NCBI RefSeq assembly: GCF_020217425.1 | Contig: NZ_CP084090.1 | Span: forward strand, 1,860,001 to 1,924,000 | Length of the DNA stretch: 64,000 nucleotides | Direction of reading: 5' to 3' | Source of the DNA: Halomicrobium urmianum | GTDB taxonomy: Archaea > Halobacteriota > Halobacteria > Halobacteriales > Haloarculaceae | Part shown: piece after piece, positions 7,499 through 17,352 of the stretch | How the letters are laid out: each line of letters begins with the position of its first letter | Numbering within the stretch: position 1 is the first letter of the stretch | Notes under the pieces: generated by a model | The model's database searches: none | What the model saw: the letters and a program-made list of their open reading frames with translations, nothing else | Told to the model about the DNA's origin: nothing | Position numbers and translations under genes: made by a program

Positions 7499-8830
7499 AT
7501 GAGCGAGTCGATTCCGGTCACGCTCCTCTCGGGGAGCCTCGGTGCCGGGAAGACGACCCTGTTGAACCACCTGCTCGCGAACGCCGGCGAGCGGGACCTC
7601 GCCGTCCTCGTCAACGACGTGGGCGAGGTCAACGTCGACGCCGAACTCGTCGCGGAGGGCTCGGACCTCGACGTCGGCGGCGGCGTCACGGAGCTCTCGA
7701 ACGGCTGCATCTGCTGTGAGCTACAGGACGACCTGGAGGCGGCGGTGATCAGGCTGGCACGGAACCGGGAGTTCGACCACCTCGTCGTCGAGGCGTCGGG
7801 CATCTCCGAGCCCGGCCCGGTCGCGCGGCTGTTCACGACGGAGTCGCGCGTGGCCGCGCTGTACCGCGTCGACGCGCTGGTCACGGTCCTCGACACGCCG
7901 CAGTTCCTCGACGCCTTCGCCGGCGTCCTGGCGAGCGAAGCGAGCCAGGGCTCGGGAGACGAGCGAAGCGAGTCTGCCGGCGTTCCGACGAGTACCGCGA
8001 GTCGGGGCTCGACAGGCGAACGGAGTGAGTCTGTCGACGGCGAGCCCGAGCGCCGCGGCGAGGAGGGCGACCGGCCGCTGTCGGACCTGCTCGTCGAGCA
8101 GGTGGAACTTGCCAACGTCGTCCTGCTGAACAAGGCCGACGTCTGTAGCGAGGCGGAACTCGACGAGGCCGAGGAGCTGGTCGGCGCGCTCCGGCCGGAC
8201 GCCGAGACGATCCGGACGGAGTTCTCGCGGGTCGACCCGGACCGGCTGTTCGACCGCGACCTGTTCGACGTCGAGCGCATGAGCGACCTGTCGGGGTGGA
8301 AGCGGGCGCTCGACGCCGCGGAGGACGAAGCAGACGACCACGCGGGCCGCGAGGACGACGACGACCACGCGGGCCACAGCCACCCGGACGAGGTGTACGG
8401 CGTCACATCCTTCGTCTACCGTCGGCGCCGTCCCTTCCATCCGGAGCGGTTCGCCGAGGCCCTCCGGGAACTCCCCGCGGGCGTCGTCCGATCGAAGGGG
8501 ACCGCCTGGGTCGCCGGCAACGACTCGCGCGTCGTGATCGGTCACGCCGGGCCGTCGATCCGGGCCGAGAGCCGGGGGCCCTGGATCACGGGCCTGCCCG
8601 AGGTCGAGCGGGACCTCTACCGGTCGAACCGACCGGACCTGGAGTGGCACGAGGAGCACGGTGACCGGCAGACGGAACTGGTGTTCATCGGCACCGACTA
8701 CGACGAAGGGGCGATCCGGAAACGGCTGGACGACGCGCTGGTCACCGACGAGGAGTGGGACGGGACCGACGCGCTGTCGGACCCGTTCCCTGGCGAACAG
8801 GACGACCCGACGGTCGTCCGGGAACCCTAA
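7499..8830 (+). CDS. CobW/COG0523 family GTP-dependent metal-binding protein
   Basis: 443 residues. G3E-family signatures are clear: Walker A GSLGAGKTTLLNHLL at the N-terminus, the metal site NGCICCELQDDL (CxCC), EASGISEPGPVARL, and NKAD in the GTPase core. A His-rich acidic stretch, ADDHAGREDDDDHAGHSHPDE, precedes the C-terminal CobW domain (VYRRRRPFHPERFAEAL, later KGTAWVAG). Members insert or store Zn, Co or Ni in target proteins; the metal here is unknown. Residues about 143-182 are a low-complexity insert made by a repeated Glu-Arg-Ser-Glu-Ser DNA unit. Its stop overlaps the convergent zinc-ribbon gene by four bases. Confidence 0.85.
   Translation: MSESIPVTLLSGSLGAGKTTLLNHLLANAGERDLAVLVNDVGEVNVDAELVAEGSDLDVGGGVTELSNGCICCELQDDLEAAVIRLARNREFDHLVVEASGISEPGPVARLFTTESRVAALYRVDALVTVLDTPQFLDAFAGVLASEASQGSGDERSESAGVPTSTASRGSTGERSESVDGEPERRGEEGDRPLSDLLVEQVELANVVLLNKADVCSEAELDEAEELVGALRPDAETIRTEFSRVDPDRLFDRDLFDVERMSDLSGWKRALDAAEDEADDHAGREDDDDHAGHSHPDEVYGVTSFVYRRRRPFHPERFAEALRELPAGVVRSKGTAWVAGNDSRVVIGHAGPSIRAESRGPWITGLPEVERDLYRSNRPDLEWHEEHGDRQTELVFIGTDYDEGAIRKRLDDALVTDEEWDGTDALSDPFPGEQDDPTVVREP
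7930..8040 (+). repeat. two tandem degenerate ~50-bp units inside the CobW gene
   Basis: Two related units read GGCTCGGGAGACGAGCGAAG and GGCTCGACAGGCGAACGGAG, each followed by a variant of CGAGTCTGCCGG or TGAGTCTGTCGAC. Similar GAGCGAAGCGAG strings occur between genes elsewhere in the window. The reading frame passes through both units, adding about 40 Ser/Glu/Gly-rich residues between the GTPase core and the NKAD motif. Confidence 0.6.
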
Positions 8831-9033
8831 CAGGCGCACGACCGCCCGGACGCGCGCTCGAAGCGCATCTCCTCGCCGCAGTCCGGACAGGTCGGTTCGC
8901 CCGCCAGGTCGACGTCGCGAATCCGCACGTCGCAGTCGTCGCACCAGTAGGCGCCCTCCGACCCGTCGTCGGGGCGCGGTCTCGCCGCCGAGTCCGAGGC
9001 GAGGGCCTCCTTGACCGTGTCGATGAGTCCCAT
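8827..9033 (-). CDS. small zinc-ribbon protein
   Basis: 68 residues: MGLIDTVKEALAS, an acidic linker, then YWCDDCDVRIRDVDLAGEP and TCPDCGEEMRFERASGRSCAC. The two CxxC knuckles 20 residues apart form a typical zinc ribbon, with an extra CAC at the end. Start at 9033 because upstream codons look non-coding and a TATA-like element lies near 9060 on the minus strand. Function unknown; the tail-to-tail overlap with the CobW gene is noteworthy because CobW proteins serve zinc enzymes, but co-function is only inference. Confidence 0.7.
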   Translation of the reverse strand: MGLIDTVKEALASDSAARPRPDDGSEGAYWCDDCDVRIRDVDLAGEPTCPDCGEEMRFERASGRSCAC

Positions 9034-9114
9034 AGTATCGGATAGTTCTGGACAACCGATACTAACGCTGCGGCGGTCGTGCGTGCGGTTCGCACACACC
9101 CCGCGACGCCGTCC

Positions 9115-9522
9115 TCAGAACGCCTCGTCGGCCAGCGTCTCGACGGCGCGTTGGAGTTCGCCGCGGCGCTTCCAGGCGGCGATCCGGTCGGCGAACGGCA
9201 GCGGCGCGTTCAGCGAGACGGCCGAGCGCGCGGTGACCTCCGATCCCTCGTTCTTCGGGACCACCGTCACGACGGTCTCGAGGTGGTCGAACGGGCCGAC
9301 GTCGCCCTCGGCCGTGTACGCCAGCCCGTCTTCCCGCGACTCGAACCGGAGCGGCACGGCCATCCACGGCCCCGTGGCCGTGACGACGGTGCCCTCGTCG
9401 GTCTCCTCGACGGCCGAGACGGAGAACGTGCCCTCGGCCTCGACGAGCGCCGCTGGCGAGAGCGCGCGCCTGACCTCGTCGGGCCGGGCCGACACGAACC
9501 TCGTCACCTCCACCTCGCGCAT
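9115..9522 (-). CDS. SRPBCC (START-like) superfamily protein
   Basis: 135 residues beginning MREVEVTRFVSARPDEVRRAL, the usual first strand and helix of polyketide cyclase/START-like folds, with later strands EGTVVTATGPWMAVPLRF and LETVVTVVPKNEGSEVTARS and a long C-terminal helix. Ligand unknown. No membrane segment. The start at 9522 matches family N-termini better than the one at 9546. Confidence 0.65.
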   Translation of the reverse strand: MREVEVTRFVSARPDEVRRALSPAALVEAEGTFSVSAVEETDEGTVVTATGPWMAVPLRFESREDGLAYTAEGDVGPFDHLETVVTVVPKNEGSEVTARSAVSLNAPLPFADRIAAWKRRGELQRAVETLADEAF

Positions 9523-9635
9523 ACCCGGAGAGTGGCGGCCGCTCACAAAAAAGCTCCCGCGCGAGCGGGGGACGGCCGCGCGAACGCCGGTCGGAAGCGC
9601 TGCGAGTACCGGCCGGAACCGACGCCCCGTCGCGG

Positions 9636-10028
9636 TCAGTTCACGGGGATGTCGGTCCCGTCGGCGTCGGCCTGCTTCTCGAGCCGGACGGACAGCACGC
9701 CCCGGTCGTAGTTGGCGGTGGCGTCCGGCTCGACGGGGTCGGGTAGCTGGACGGTCCGGCTGGTGCTCTGGCGGCGTCGCTCGCGCGTGACGAACGTCTC
9801 GTCGCCGGCCTCGGCCTCCGTCTCGCGCTCCGCCTGGATGGTCAGTCGCCGGTTCTGGAGGGTGACGTCAATGTCGTCGCTGTCGTAGCCCGGCAGGTCG
9901 GCGCGGACGACGAACTCGTCGCCCTCGTCGACGACGTCGACCGCGATGCCGGTCAGGTCCGTTCCGAGGCCGCCACCGAGCGTGTCGAACGCGCGCTCTA
10001 TCTCCTCGAAGGGGTTCGGTGTCGTCAT
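9636..10028 (-). CDS. Hsp20/alpha-crystallin small heat-shock protein
   Basis: 130 residues. The N-terminal MTTPNPFEEIERAFDTLG is followed by an alpha-crystallin domain with strands GDEFVVRADLPGYDSDDIDV and RRLTIQAERE, and the conserved NYDRGVLSVRLEKQ near the end, where the A-x-x-x-x-G-V-L motif normally sits. It is an ATP-independent holdase in the cytosol. A TATA-like CAATATAAGG is about 27 bases ahead of the ATG, indicating a leaderless transcript. Confidence 0.9.
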   Translation of the reverse strand: MTTPNPFEEIERAFDTLGGGLGTDLTGIAVDVVDEGDEFVVRADLPGYDSDDIDVTLQNRRLTIQAERETEAEAGDETFVTRERRRQSTSRTVQLPDPVEPDATANYDRGVLSVRLEKQADADGTDIPVN

Positions 10029-10116
10029 GTCACTTACAGCTACGCACCGGTCCGCCTTATATTGTCTGCCCGGCGAGGACAGAATCGGCTACCGAGGCCG
10101 GAAGCGGACGGCACCG

Positions 10117-10929
10117 CTACTCGAGGACGGTCTCGGAGTCGTAGGAACCGAGTCGGCGGACCCAGCCCTGCTCGGCGATCTCCTCGATGTCGGCCAGCGC
10201 CGACTGGGTGCGCTCCTCGTAGAGACCTGCGGCGACGTCGATGTGGAAGACGTAGTCTCCGAGGCGCTCCCCGCTGGGGCGGGACTCGACGCGGGTGAGG
10301 TTGATGTCCCGGTCGGCGAACGGTTCGAGCATCTCCAGCAGGAGGCCGGGGTAGTCGACGTCGGGGTAGACGATGAACGAGGACTTCGACCCCGCCTCCG
10401 AGCGCTCCTCGGCGGGCGCGACGACGACGAAGCGGGTCGCGTTCGAGGACTGGTCCTGGATGTCCTCGGCGAGCACCCGCAGGCCCTCGCCCGCGTTGCC
10501 GGGGTGGCCGATGCCGGCGAATCTGGGGTCCTCGCGGGCCCGCTCGACGCCGCGCGCCGTCGAGGCCACGGCCTCCAGGTCCGCCTCGGGGTAGTGCTCC
10601 TCGAGGTACGACCGGCACTGCGCGAGCGCCTGGGCGTGGCTGGCGACGACCTCGAACGACTCCTCCTGGGCCAGCAGCGCGTGACGGATCGGCGTGATGA
10701 TCTCCCGGACGACCGCGACCTCGTGGTTCGCGAAGGCGTCCAGGCTCTCAGTCACCGAGCCCTCGATGCTGTTCTCGACGGCCACGACGCCGCGGTCGTA
10801 CTCGCCGTCGGCGACGGCCTCGACGATGGCCGTGACCGACTCCCGGAACTCGATGTCCTCGTCGTCGGCCACCGCCCGGGCGGCCCGGTGGGAGTAGGTC
10901 CCCTCAGGTCCAAGCGTGAGCGTCGTCAT
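10117..10929 (-). CDS. pheA: prephenate dehydratase
   Basis: 270 residues. The periplasmic-binding-like catalytic part has LTLGPEGTYSHRAARAVAD, FRESVTAIVEAVADGEYDRG, VVAVENSIEGSVTESLDAF and the TRFVVVAP motif. A C-terminal ACT domain follows (residues about 190-265: SFIVYPDVDYPGLLLEMLEP, ESRPSGERLGDYVFHID), with the ESRP motif of phenylalanine feedback sites. It converts prephenate to phenylpyruvate for phenylalanine synthesis. Monofunctional, without a chorismate mutase part. A CTTTTCATT box lies about 25 bases upstream. Confidence 0.92.
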   Translation of the reverse strand: MTTLTLGPEGTYSHRAARAVADDEDIEFRESVTAIVEAVADGEYDRGVVAVENSIEGSVTESLDAFANHEVAVVREIITPIRHALLAQEESFEVVASHAQALAQCRSYLEEHYPEADLEAVASTARGVERAREDPRFAGIGHPGNAGEGLRVLAEDIQDQSSNATRFVVVAPAEERSEAGSKSSFIVYPDVDYPGLLLEMLEPFADRDINLTRVESRPSGERLGDYVFHIDVAAGLYEERTQSALADIEEIAEQGWVRRLGSYDSETVLE

Positions 10930-10993
10930 ACCTGCCGGTACTCCAGTCGCAATGAAAAGCGACCCGGTCGCCGACTATCCGGCCGCGGATCGA

Positions 10994-11614
10994 TCACCGC
11001 CGGCGCCGCGGCGTCCGCTGTCGCCGCCGGACGTGCCAGCTGGCGGCGAAGGCGACGACCGCGCCCCAGAAGCCGAGCGCGGCCGCGTGCAGCACGGTCA
11101 CGTCGTACGCGGACCGCGCGAACGGGTCGTGACCGCCGGTCACCGCCGCGTAGGTCTCGAGGACGCCGGCACCGCCCAGGCCGAGGGCGAACAGCGCGAC
11201 CGCGACGGCCGTCGCGATGCCGCCGGTGACGAACCCGAGGTAGGTGGCCGCGTCCTCGGCGACGTGGACGCCCAGGGTCTCACGCTGCGTCAGCGGTCCC
11301 CGCTCCAGTCGGTACAGCGCCGCGCCCGCGACGACCGTCACGGCCAGGAAGACGAGCCCCCCGCCCAGCGCGCCGAGCGTCGCAACTGTCGGCGTCGCCG
11401 CCGCCGGGTCCGTTCCCGGCAGCGCGCTCGCCGTCGACGCGGGATAGAGCCAGTACATCGGGAGCGTCGCCGCGAGCAGGAACAGGATACCGCCGAGTAA
11501 CGCCAGCTTTCTGGTCGCCGGCCAGTCGAAGTGCGTGTCCCGCTCCCGCCGTCGTTCGTCCGCCGCCGCTCGCTTCCCCACAGCCGTCGCATCGTCCGGA
11601 TGGTCGGTCGCCAT
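10994..11614 (-). CDS. haloarchaeal four-helix membrane protein, unknown function
   Basis: 206 residues. After a charged N-terminus (ADERRRERDTHFDWPATRK) come four hydrophobic segments: LALLGGILFLLAATLPMYWL, TLGALGGGLVFLAVTVVAGA, YLGFVTGGIATAVAVALFAL and HAAALGFWGAVVAFAASWHV, ending in an Arg-rich tail. The topology suggests both termini are inside. Function unknown. An alternative ATG at 11635 adds seven residues; a TATA-like GCTTATG near 11653 does not settle the choice. Confidence 0.6.
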   Translation of the reverse strand: MATDHPDDATAVGKRAAADERRRERDTHFDWPATRKLALLGGILFLLAATLPMYWLYPASTASALPGTDPAAATPTVATLGALGGGLVFLAVTVVAGAALYRLERGPLTQRETLGVHVAEDAATYLGFVTGGIATAVAVALFALGLGGAGVLETYAAVTGGHDPFARSAYDVTVLHAAALGFWGAVVAFAASWHVRRRQRTPRRRR

Positions 11615-11639
11615 GTCGCGTTCTGTCACCGGCATCGCC

Positions 11640-11864
11640 GAACTCGGGACATAAGCTTTGCCTATGAACGGCAGTTAGAGCCGTTCTGTCTGTCAAAATG
11701 GGATCTTTCCGGGAAGCAGCTGACGGCCACGCTGGGGGCAGCGCCCGAGCTGGTCGTAACTATCCGGGAAAGCGTCGGCGGTCGAATCGGGCCGCTGCGC
11801 CGCGGGGCGCGCTCGCGCGCGGCCCCAAGAGAATGTACCCGTTACCGCGCGTGACCGGCCCCAG
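11640..11864. other. intergenic stretch without recognised gene
   Basis: About 225 bases between the membrane-protein gene and the lpdA stop. Apart from the TATA-like box for the former near 11650 I see no ORF with coding character, hairpin or repeat. Confidence 0.4.
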
Positions 11865-13277
<1,413 letters not shown>

Positions 13278-13324
13278 ATCCGGGGCGTCGGACGGCGGCG
13301 TGAAAAGTGGCTATGTCTCCGGAA

Positions 13325-14809
13325 CTACTCCAGCAGCAGCCGCGTCGGATCTGCGAGGTAGCCGGTCAGCGCGTCGAGGAACCGGGCCGCCTCGGCGGCG
13401 TCGACGACGCGGCGGTCGACGGCCAGCGAGAGCGGGAGCGTCGGCGCGGCGACGACGCCGCTCTCCGGTTCGCCGTCGAGGTCGACGCCGTCGGGGAGGG
13501 CGCTGACCGCGACGGGCCGCTCCGTCAGTTCGCCGACGGCCAGGACGGCTGTCTGGGGCGGCCTGATCACCGGATCGGCGTGCTCGCCGCCGGCGTCGGT
13601 CACGGTGAACGTCGCCGTCTCGGTCTCCGCCGCGTCGAGGGTCCCTTCGTCGGCGCGCGCCGTCAGGTCCTCGAGTTCCGCGGCCAGCGCCAGCAGGCCC
13701 TTCCCGTCGACGTCCTCGACGACCGGGACGGTCCGGTCGGCGTCCGTCGCCGCGGCCACGCCGACGTTGCGGACGCCCTCGTAGACGATCTCCTCGCTCT
13801 CGGCGTCGAGCTTGGCGTTGAGAACGGGGTACTCCCGCAGCGCCGCGGCGACGGCCGTCAGCAGAAACGGCATGTCGTTCAGGGTCACGTCGCGCTCCTC
13901 GGCCAGCGGGCGCAGGCGCTCACGAGCCCGCACCAGCCCCGGCACGGCGGCGGTGTCGTGGTGGGTCGCGTGGGGGATCTCCCGCCGGGCGCGGGCCAGT
14001 CGTTCGCCGACGGCCCGGCGCGCGCCGTCGTAGGGCTCGCGGCGGTCCGGGGCGACGCCCTCGACGGTCCGTCCGGTGACGGTCTCGTCGGCCGTCGCGG
14101 CGTTCGGCTCCCCTGCTGCCTCCGCGGACTGCTCGCTCTCGGCGGCCGTTCCCTGCTCGTCGTCCTGGCGGGCCTGCCCCTCGCCGACGCGGCTGACGAC
14201 CGACGTGGGTCCTGCCCCGCCGTCGTCCGTATCGACGCGGCTGACGACGGCGGTCGGTCCGCCCTCGTCGTCCCCTCCGTCGTCCGCACCGACGCGGCCG
14301 ACGACGGACGTGGGGCCGTCGTCGGCGCTCCCGTCCCCGGTCGCATCGTCGTCCTCTTCGGCGGCCTCGCGGACGTCCGACTCGGTGATGCGCCCGCTCG
14401 GACCGGTCCCCTCGACGGCGGCGATCTCCACGTCCAGCTCCCGCGCCAGCCGGCGGACGTTCGGCGGGGCGAACACGCGCCTGCCCTTCGCGGAGACGGC
14501 TCTGGTGGACTCGTCGCCGGTCTCGCCGTCGCCGGCGCCGTCGTCGGACTCGGCCTCGTCGGCGGCCGCCTCGTCGGCGACCTCGATCGCCGCGACGACG
14601 TCGCCCTCGGCGACGACATCGCCGGCGTCGGCGCGCAGTTCCCGGACGGTCCCCGCGACGGGCGAGGGGACGTCGACGGCGGCCTTGTCGGTCTCCACCT
14701 CGGCGAGCACCTGATCCTCCTCGACGGCGTCGCCGGGGGCGACGCGCCACGCCAGTAGCTCGCCCTCGTCGACTCCCGTCCCCAGGTCGGGGAGCCTGAA
14801 CTCGAACAT
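13325..14809 (-). CDS. 2-oxo-acid dehydrogenase E2-like protein with altered active site
   Basis: 494 residues, start MFEFRLPDLGTGVDEGELLAW. An N-terminal lipoyl domain carries the lipoylation loop EVETDKAAVDVPSP (about residues 40-53). A peripheral-subunit-binding domain follows (FAPPNVRRLARELDVEIAAV, GPSGRITESDVREAA). A linker then repeats a (T)SVV(S/G)RV unit three times, and a catalytic-type domain runs from about residue 255. The C-terminal signature, normally DHRVVDGA, reads DRRVVDAAEAARFL: the catalytic His is Arg and the Gly is Ala. Acyltransferase activity should therefore be lost or much reduced, while the lipoyl and binding domains look intact. No E1 genes are adjacent; lipA takes their place. 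Confidence 0.85.
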   Translation of the reverse strand: MFEFRLPDLGTGVDEGELLAWRVAPGDAVEEDQVLAEVETDKAAVDVPSPVAGTVRELRADAGDVVAEGDVVAAIEVADEAAADEAESDDGAGDGETGDESTRAVSAKGRRVFAPPNVRRLARELDVEIAAVEGTGPSGRITESDVREAAEEDDDATGDGSADDGPTSVVGRVGADDGGDDEGGPTAVVSRVDTDDGGAGPTSVVSRVGEGQARQDDEQGTAAESEQSAEAAGEPNAATADETVTGRTVEGVAPDRREPYDGARRAVGERLARARREIPHATHHDTAAVPGLVRARERLRPLAEERDVTLNDMPFLLTAVAAALREYPVLNAKLDAESEEIVYEGVRNVGVAAATDADRTVPVVEDVDGKGLLALAAELEDLTARADEGTLDAAETETATFTVTDAGGEHADPVIRPPQTAVLAVGELTERPVAVSALPDGVDLDGEPESGVVAAPTLPLSLAVDRRVVDAAEAARFLDALTGYLADPTRLLLE

Positions 14810-14962
14810 GCCTCGCACTGCTACGCCCTCGGTCAAACCGTCTTTGATCGGCCGGCCGAAGAAATCTCTGTGCCGGTCAGTCGCCCGCCCGCGCCCGCTG
14901 GCGCGCCTCGGCGGGGTCCTCGCCGTCGAGGACGGCTGTTCGCGGCTCACCTCGTTCGCCGC

Positions 14963-15886
14963 TCACTGGCTCCGTGCTCGCTCCCTCGCCGCTTCCACGT
15001 CGTCGGTCGCGAGCACGCTCTCGACGAATAGCTCGCCCGCACGGTACGACGACCGGACCATCGGCCCGGACGCGCAGTAGAGGAAGCCCAGTTCCTCCTC
15101 CGCCACCCGCCGCCAGGTGTCGAAGGCGTCGGGGTGGACGTACTCGCTGACCTCCAGGTGCGAGCGGGAGGGCTGGAGGTACTGGCCCAGCGTCACCACG
15201 TCGACGCCGACCTGCCGGAGGTCCGAGAGGGCCTGGTACACCTCGTGGGCGTACTCGCCGACGCCGAGCATGAGGCTGGTCTTGACGTAGCAGTCCGACT
15301 CGCGGGCGGCCTGCCGCAGGACGGACAGCGACTGCTCGTAGCCGGCCCGGCGGTCCCGCACGGGCCACTGGAGGCGCTCGACCGTCTCGACGTTGTGGGC
15401 GAAGACGTCCGGTTCGGCGTCGAGGACTTTCTGCACCAGATCCTCCTCGCCCTGGAAGTCCGGGACCAGCGCCTCGACGAGGATGCCGGGGTGGCGCTCC
15501 TTGATCGCCTCGATGGTCCGGGCGAAGTGGCCCGCGCCCTGGTCGGGGAGGTCGTCGCGGTCGACGGAGGTCAGGACCACGTAGTCGAGGCCGATGTCGG
15601 CGACGGCGTCGGCCACCTGCTCGGGTTCGTCCTCGTCCAGCGGGTCCATCCCGCCGGTCTCGACGTCGCAGAAGTTACAGCCCCGCGAGCAGCGGTCGCC
15701 CATCAGCATGAAGGTGGCCGTGCCGGGCCCGTCCCGTCCGCTCCAGCACTCTCCCATGTTGGGGCAGTTGGCCTCCTCGCAGACGGTGTGGAGGTCCCGC
15801 TCCCGGAGGGACTGCTTGATCTCGGTGAAGCGCTCGCCCGACGGCGGCCGCATCTTCAGCCAGTCGGGCTTGCGAGCGCGACTCAT
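14963..15886 (-). CDS. lipA: lipoyl synthase
   Basis: 307 residues. It has the N-terminal auxiliary cluster motif [13 protein letters not shown], the radical-SAM motif [26 protein letters not shown], and the terminal SSYRAGE whose Ser ligates the auxiliary cluster. The enzyme inserts two sulfurs into protein-bound octanoyl groups to make lipoyl cofactors. A GCTTTTCATC box about 27 bases before the ATG fits a leaderless transcript. It is separated by 153 bases from the downstream E2-like gene, whose lipoyl domain is the obvious local substrate. Confidence 0.95.
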   Translation of the reverse strand: MSRARKPDWLKMRPPSGERFTEIKQSLRERDLHTVCEEANCPNMGECWSGRDGPGTATFMLMGDRCSRGCNFCDVETGGMDPLDEDEPEQVADAVADIGLDYVVLTSVDRDDLPDQGAGHFARTIEAIKERHPGILVEALVPDFQGEEDLVQKVLDAEPDVFAHNVETVERLQWPVRDRRAGYEQSLSVLRQAARESDCYVKTSLMLGVGEYAHEVYQALSDLRQVGVDVVTLGQYLQPSRSHLEVSEYVHPDAFDTWRRVAEEELGFLYCASGPMVRSSYRAGELFVESVLATDDVEAARERARSQ

Positions 15887-15968
15887 TACCGGGTGGTTCG
15901 GACGGAGCGATGAAAAGCGTGCGGTCCCGCGACGGGACGGCGACGCTGAGAGAGCGCCGTCCGTGGCG

Positions 15969-17039
15969 TCACTCCACGAACTGGATCCCCAACTGCTCGC
16001 GCAGGTGGGCGGCGGCGGTCCCGCGGCCGCGGTCGGCCGCCAGCCGGTCGTCGCAGGCGGTGCCGACCTCCCGCAGCCACATCTGCTGGACGCTCACGAG
16101 GAAGGCCTCGCCCTCGTGCTCGTAGAACACCGGGCCGCCGGAGTCGCCGGGGACGTTGCGGTACTCGGCCTCGACGCCGTTCCCGCCGAAGTCGACGCAC
16201 TGCTCCCACCCCTCCTCGACGGCCATCCCGGTCACGCGCCCGGTCGTGTTCCCGCTGGACGTGCCGATCTTCCGCACGGTGTGGTCGCCGGTGAGGAACA
16301 GCGCCAGTCCCCACTCGCTCACTCTGCCGCCGATGGGTCGCCGCTCCGAACCGATCAGCTTGATATCGCCGTCGAGTTCGAGTTCCTCCGGCGCGACCAT
16401 GGCCACGTCGCGGTTCTGGTCGTACCGCACGACCGGACCCAGGTAGCGACCGTTCTGGGTGGTCCGGGAGCCGACGGCGTCCTCCCGATTGCAGGACTCC
16501 CAGAGGTGCGCGGCGGTCAGCAGGCGCGGCTCGCCGCCGTCGAAGACGCGACAGCACGCCGTGCCGAAGGCGCCGCCCTCCGCGGCCTCGACGATGACGC
16601 CGCCGGGCACCGGGTCGAAGTCGGCGTCGTTGTAGCAGGCGCTGAGACCGCGTTCCAGGGCCTCTTCGACCGACACCGGGATCCCCTCGACGTCCTTGGG
16701 GAGGTCGATCTCCGCCTCCGGGCTCGCGAGTTCGACCCCGAGACGGAGGCCCGGACGACCGCCGTACTCGACGTCGCTGCGGACCACCTTCAGCCCGACG
16801 ACGTCCTCGAGTCCGGACAGCTGTTCGCCGAGCCGCTCGCGGGCTATCCAGACCGTCTCGACATGGGCTTTCCAGGTATCGGGGACCCGGTCTCTGCGCA
16901 CCGCCTCGTCGCCGGCGAGCAGCGTCGGCACTTGCGCCCCGTTCGAGGACCCGCTCCGGACGGAACAGCCGGCCGTCGAGAGGGTCGCAGCAGATCCGAT
17001 CGTCGTCAGGAAGGTCCGTCTTCCGAACCGGTCGGCCAT
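15969..17039 (-). CDS. exported trypsin-like serine protease, predicted Tat lipoprotein
   Basis: 356 residues. The N-terminus [20 protein letters not shown] has a twin-arginine motif and a following lipobox STAGC, so export by Tat and lipid anchoring at Cys are predicted. A chymotrypsin-fold domain fills the C-terminal half: LLTAAHLW (His), [13 protein letters not shown] (Asp) and [15 protein letters not shown] (Ser) give a complete catalytic triad. Residues about 40-150 form an unassigned N-terminal region. Possible roles are cell-surface processing or nutrient proteolysis; the substrate is unknown. Start at 17039; a frame 20 codons longer lacks a sensible N-terminus. Confidence 0.75.
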   Translation of the reverse strand: MADRFGRRTFLTTIGSAATLSTAGCSVRSGSSNGAQVPTLLAGDEAVRRDRVPDTWKAHVETVWIARERLGEQLSGLEDVVGLKVVRSDVEYGGRPGLRLGVELASPEAEIDLPKDVEGIPVSVEEALERGLSACYNDADFDPVPGGVIVEAAEGGAFGTACCRVFDGGEPRLLTAAHLWESCNREDAVGSRTTQNGRYLGPVVRYDQNRDVAMVAPEELELDGDIKLIGSERRPIGGRVSEWGLALFLTGDHTVRKIGTSSGNTTGRVTGMAVEEGWEQCVDFGGNGVEAEYRNVPGDSGGPVFYEHEGEAFLVSVQQMWLREVGTACDDRLAADRGRGTAAAHLREQLGIQFVE

Positions 17040-17231
17040 CGTCTCAGGGCATACGAGTGTCAGCGACGGACTACTTTCGGTAGTGGTGTCCACTCGCACC
17101 CACCCGGCAAGTATCGGCAGGTGACGTCGGCTATCGGCGGCGTCGCCGTCGGAACGGGGTGCTCACGCGGTCCGCACGGCGGGGCGTCGCCGGGGGTCGG
17201 TCGGGGCGGCGCGCCGGATGTCAGGTCGAGC

Positions 17232-17317
17232 GTATAGCGGAGATCGAACGCACTGCCACGCCCGAACGGCATCCGGGGTGCCCTTCGACGTGCGAATAGT
17301 TTCAACCTCTACTATAG
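17232..17317. repeat. 86-bp imperfect palindromic element, copy A
   Basis: The element has TATAG...CTATAG ends and a central GGCATC...GGTGCCC hairpin core. Its reverse complement matches copy B (34572-34657) without gaps at about 66 of 86 positions by hand, with mostly transitions. The two arms are imperfect inverted repeats of each other. It ends about 35 bases before the helicase start, and its right end abuts the CCTATATC box that probably drives that gene. No transposase is nearby. Confidence 0.75.
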
Positions 17318-17352
17318 AAACGCCTATATCGACGCGGTGCCGGGTTCCCGAC

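Noticed and set aside
17232-17317. Possible CRISPR repeat because of GTTTCAA and GTTGAA-like ends
   Set aside because: Only two copies, 17 kb apart and inverted, with no spacer array and no cas genes in the window.
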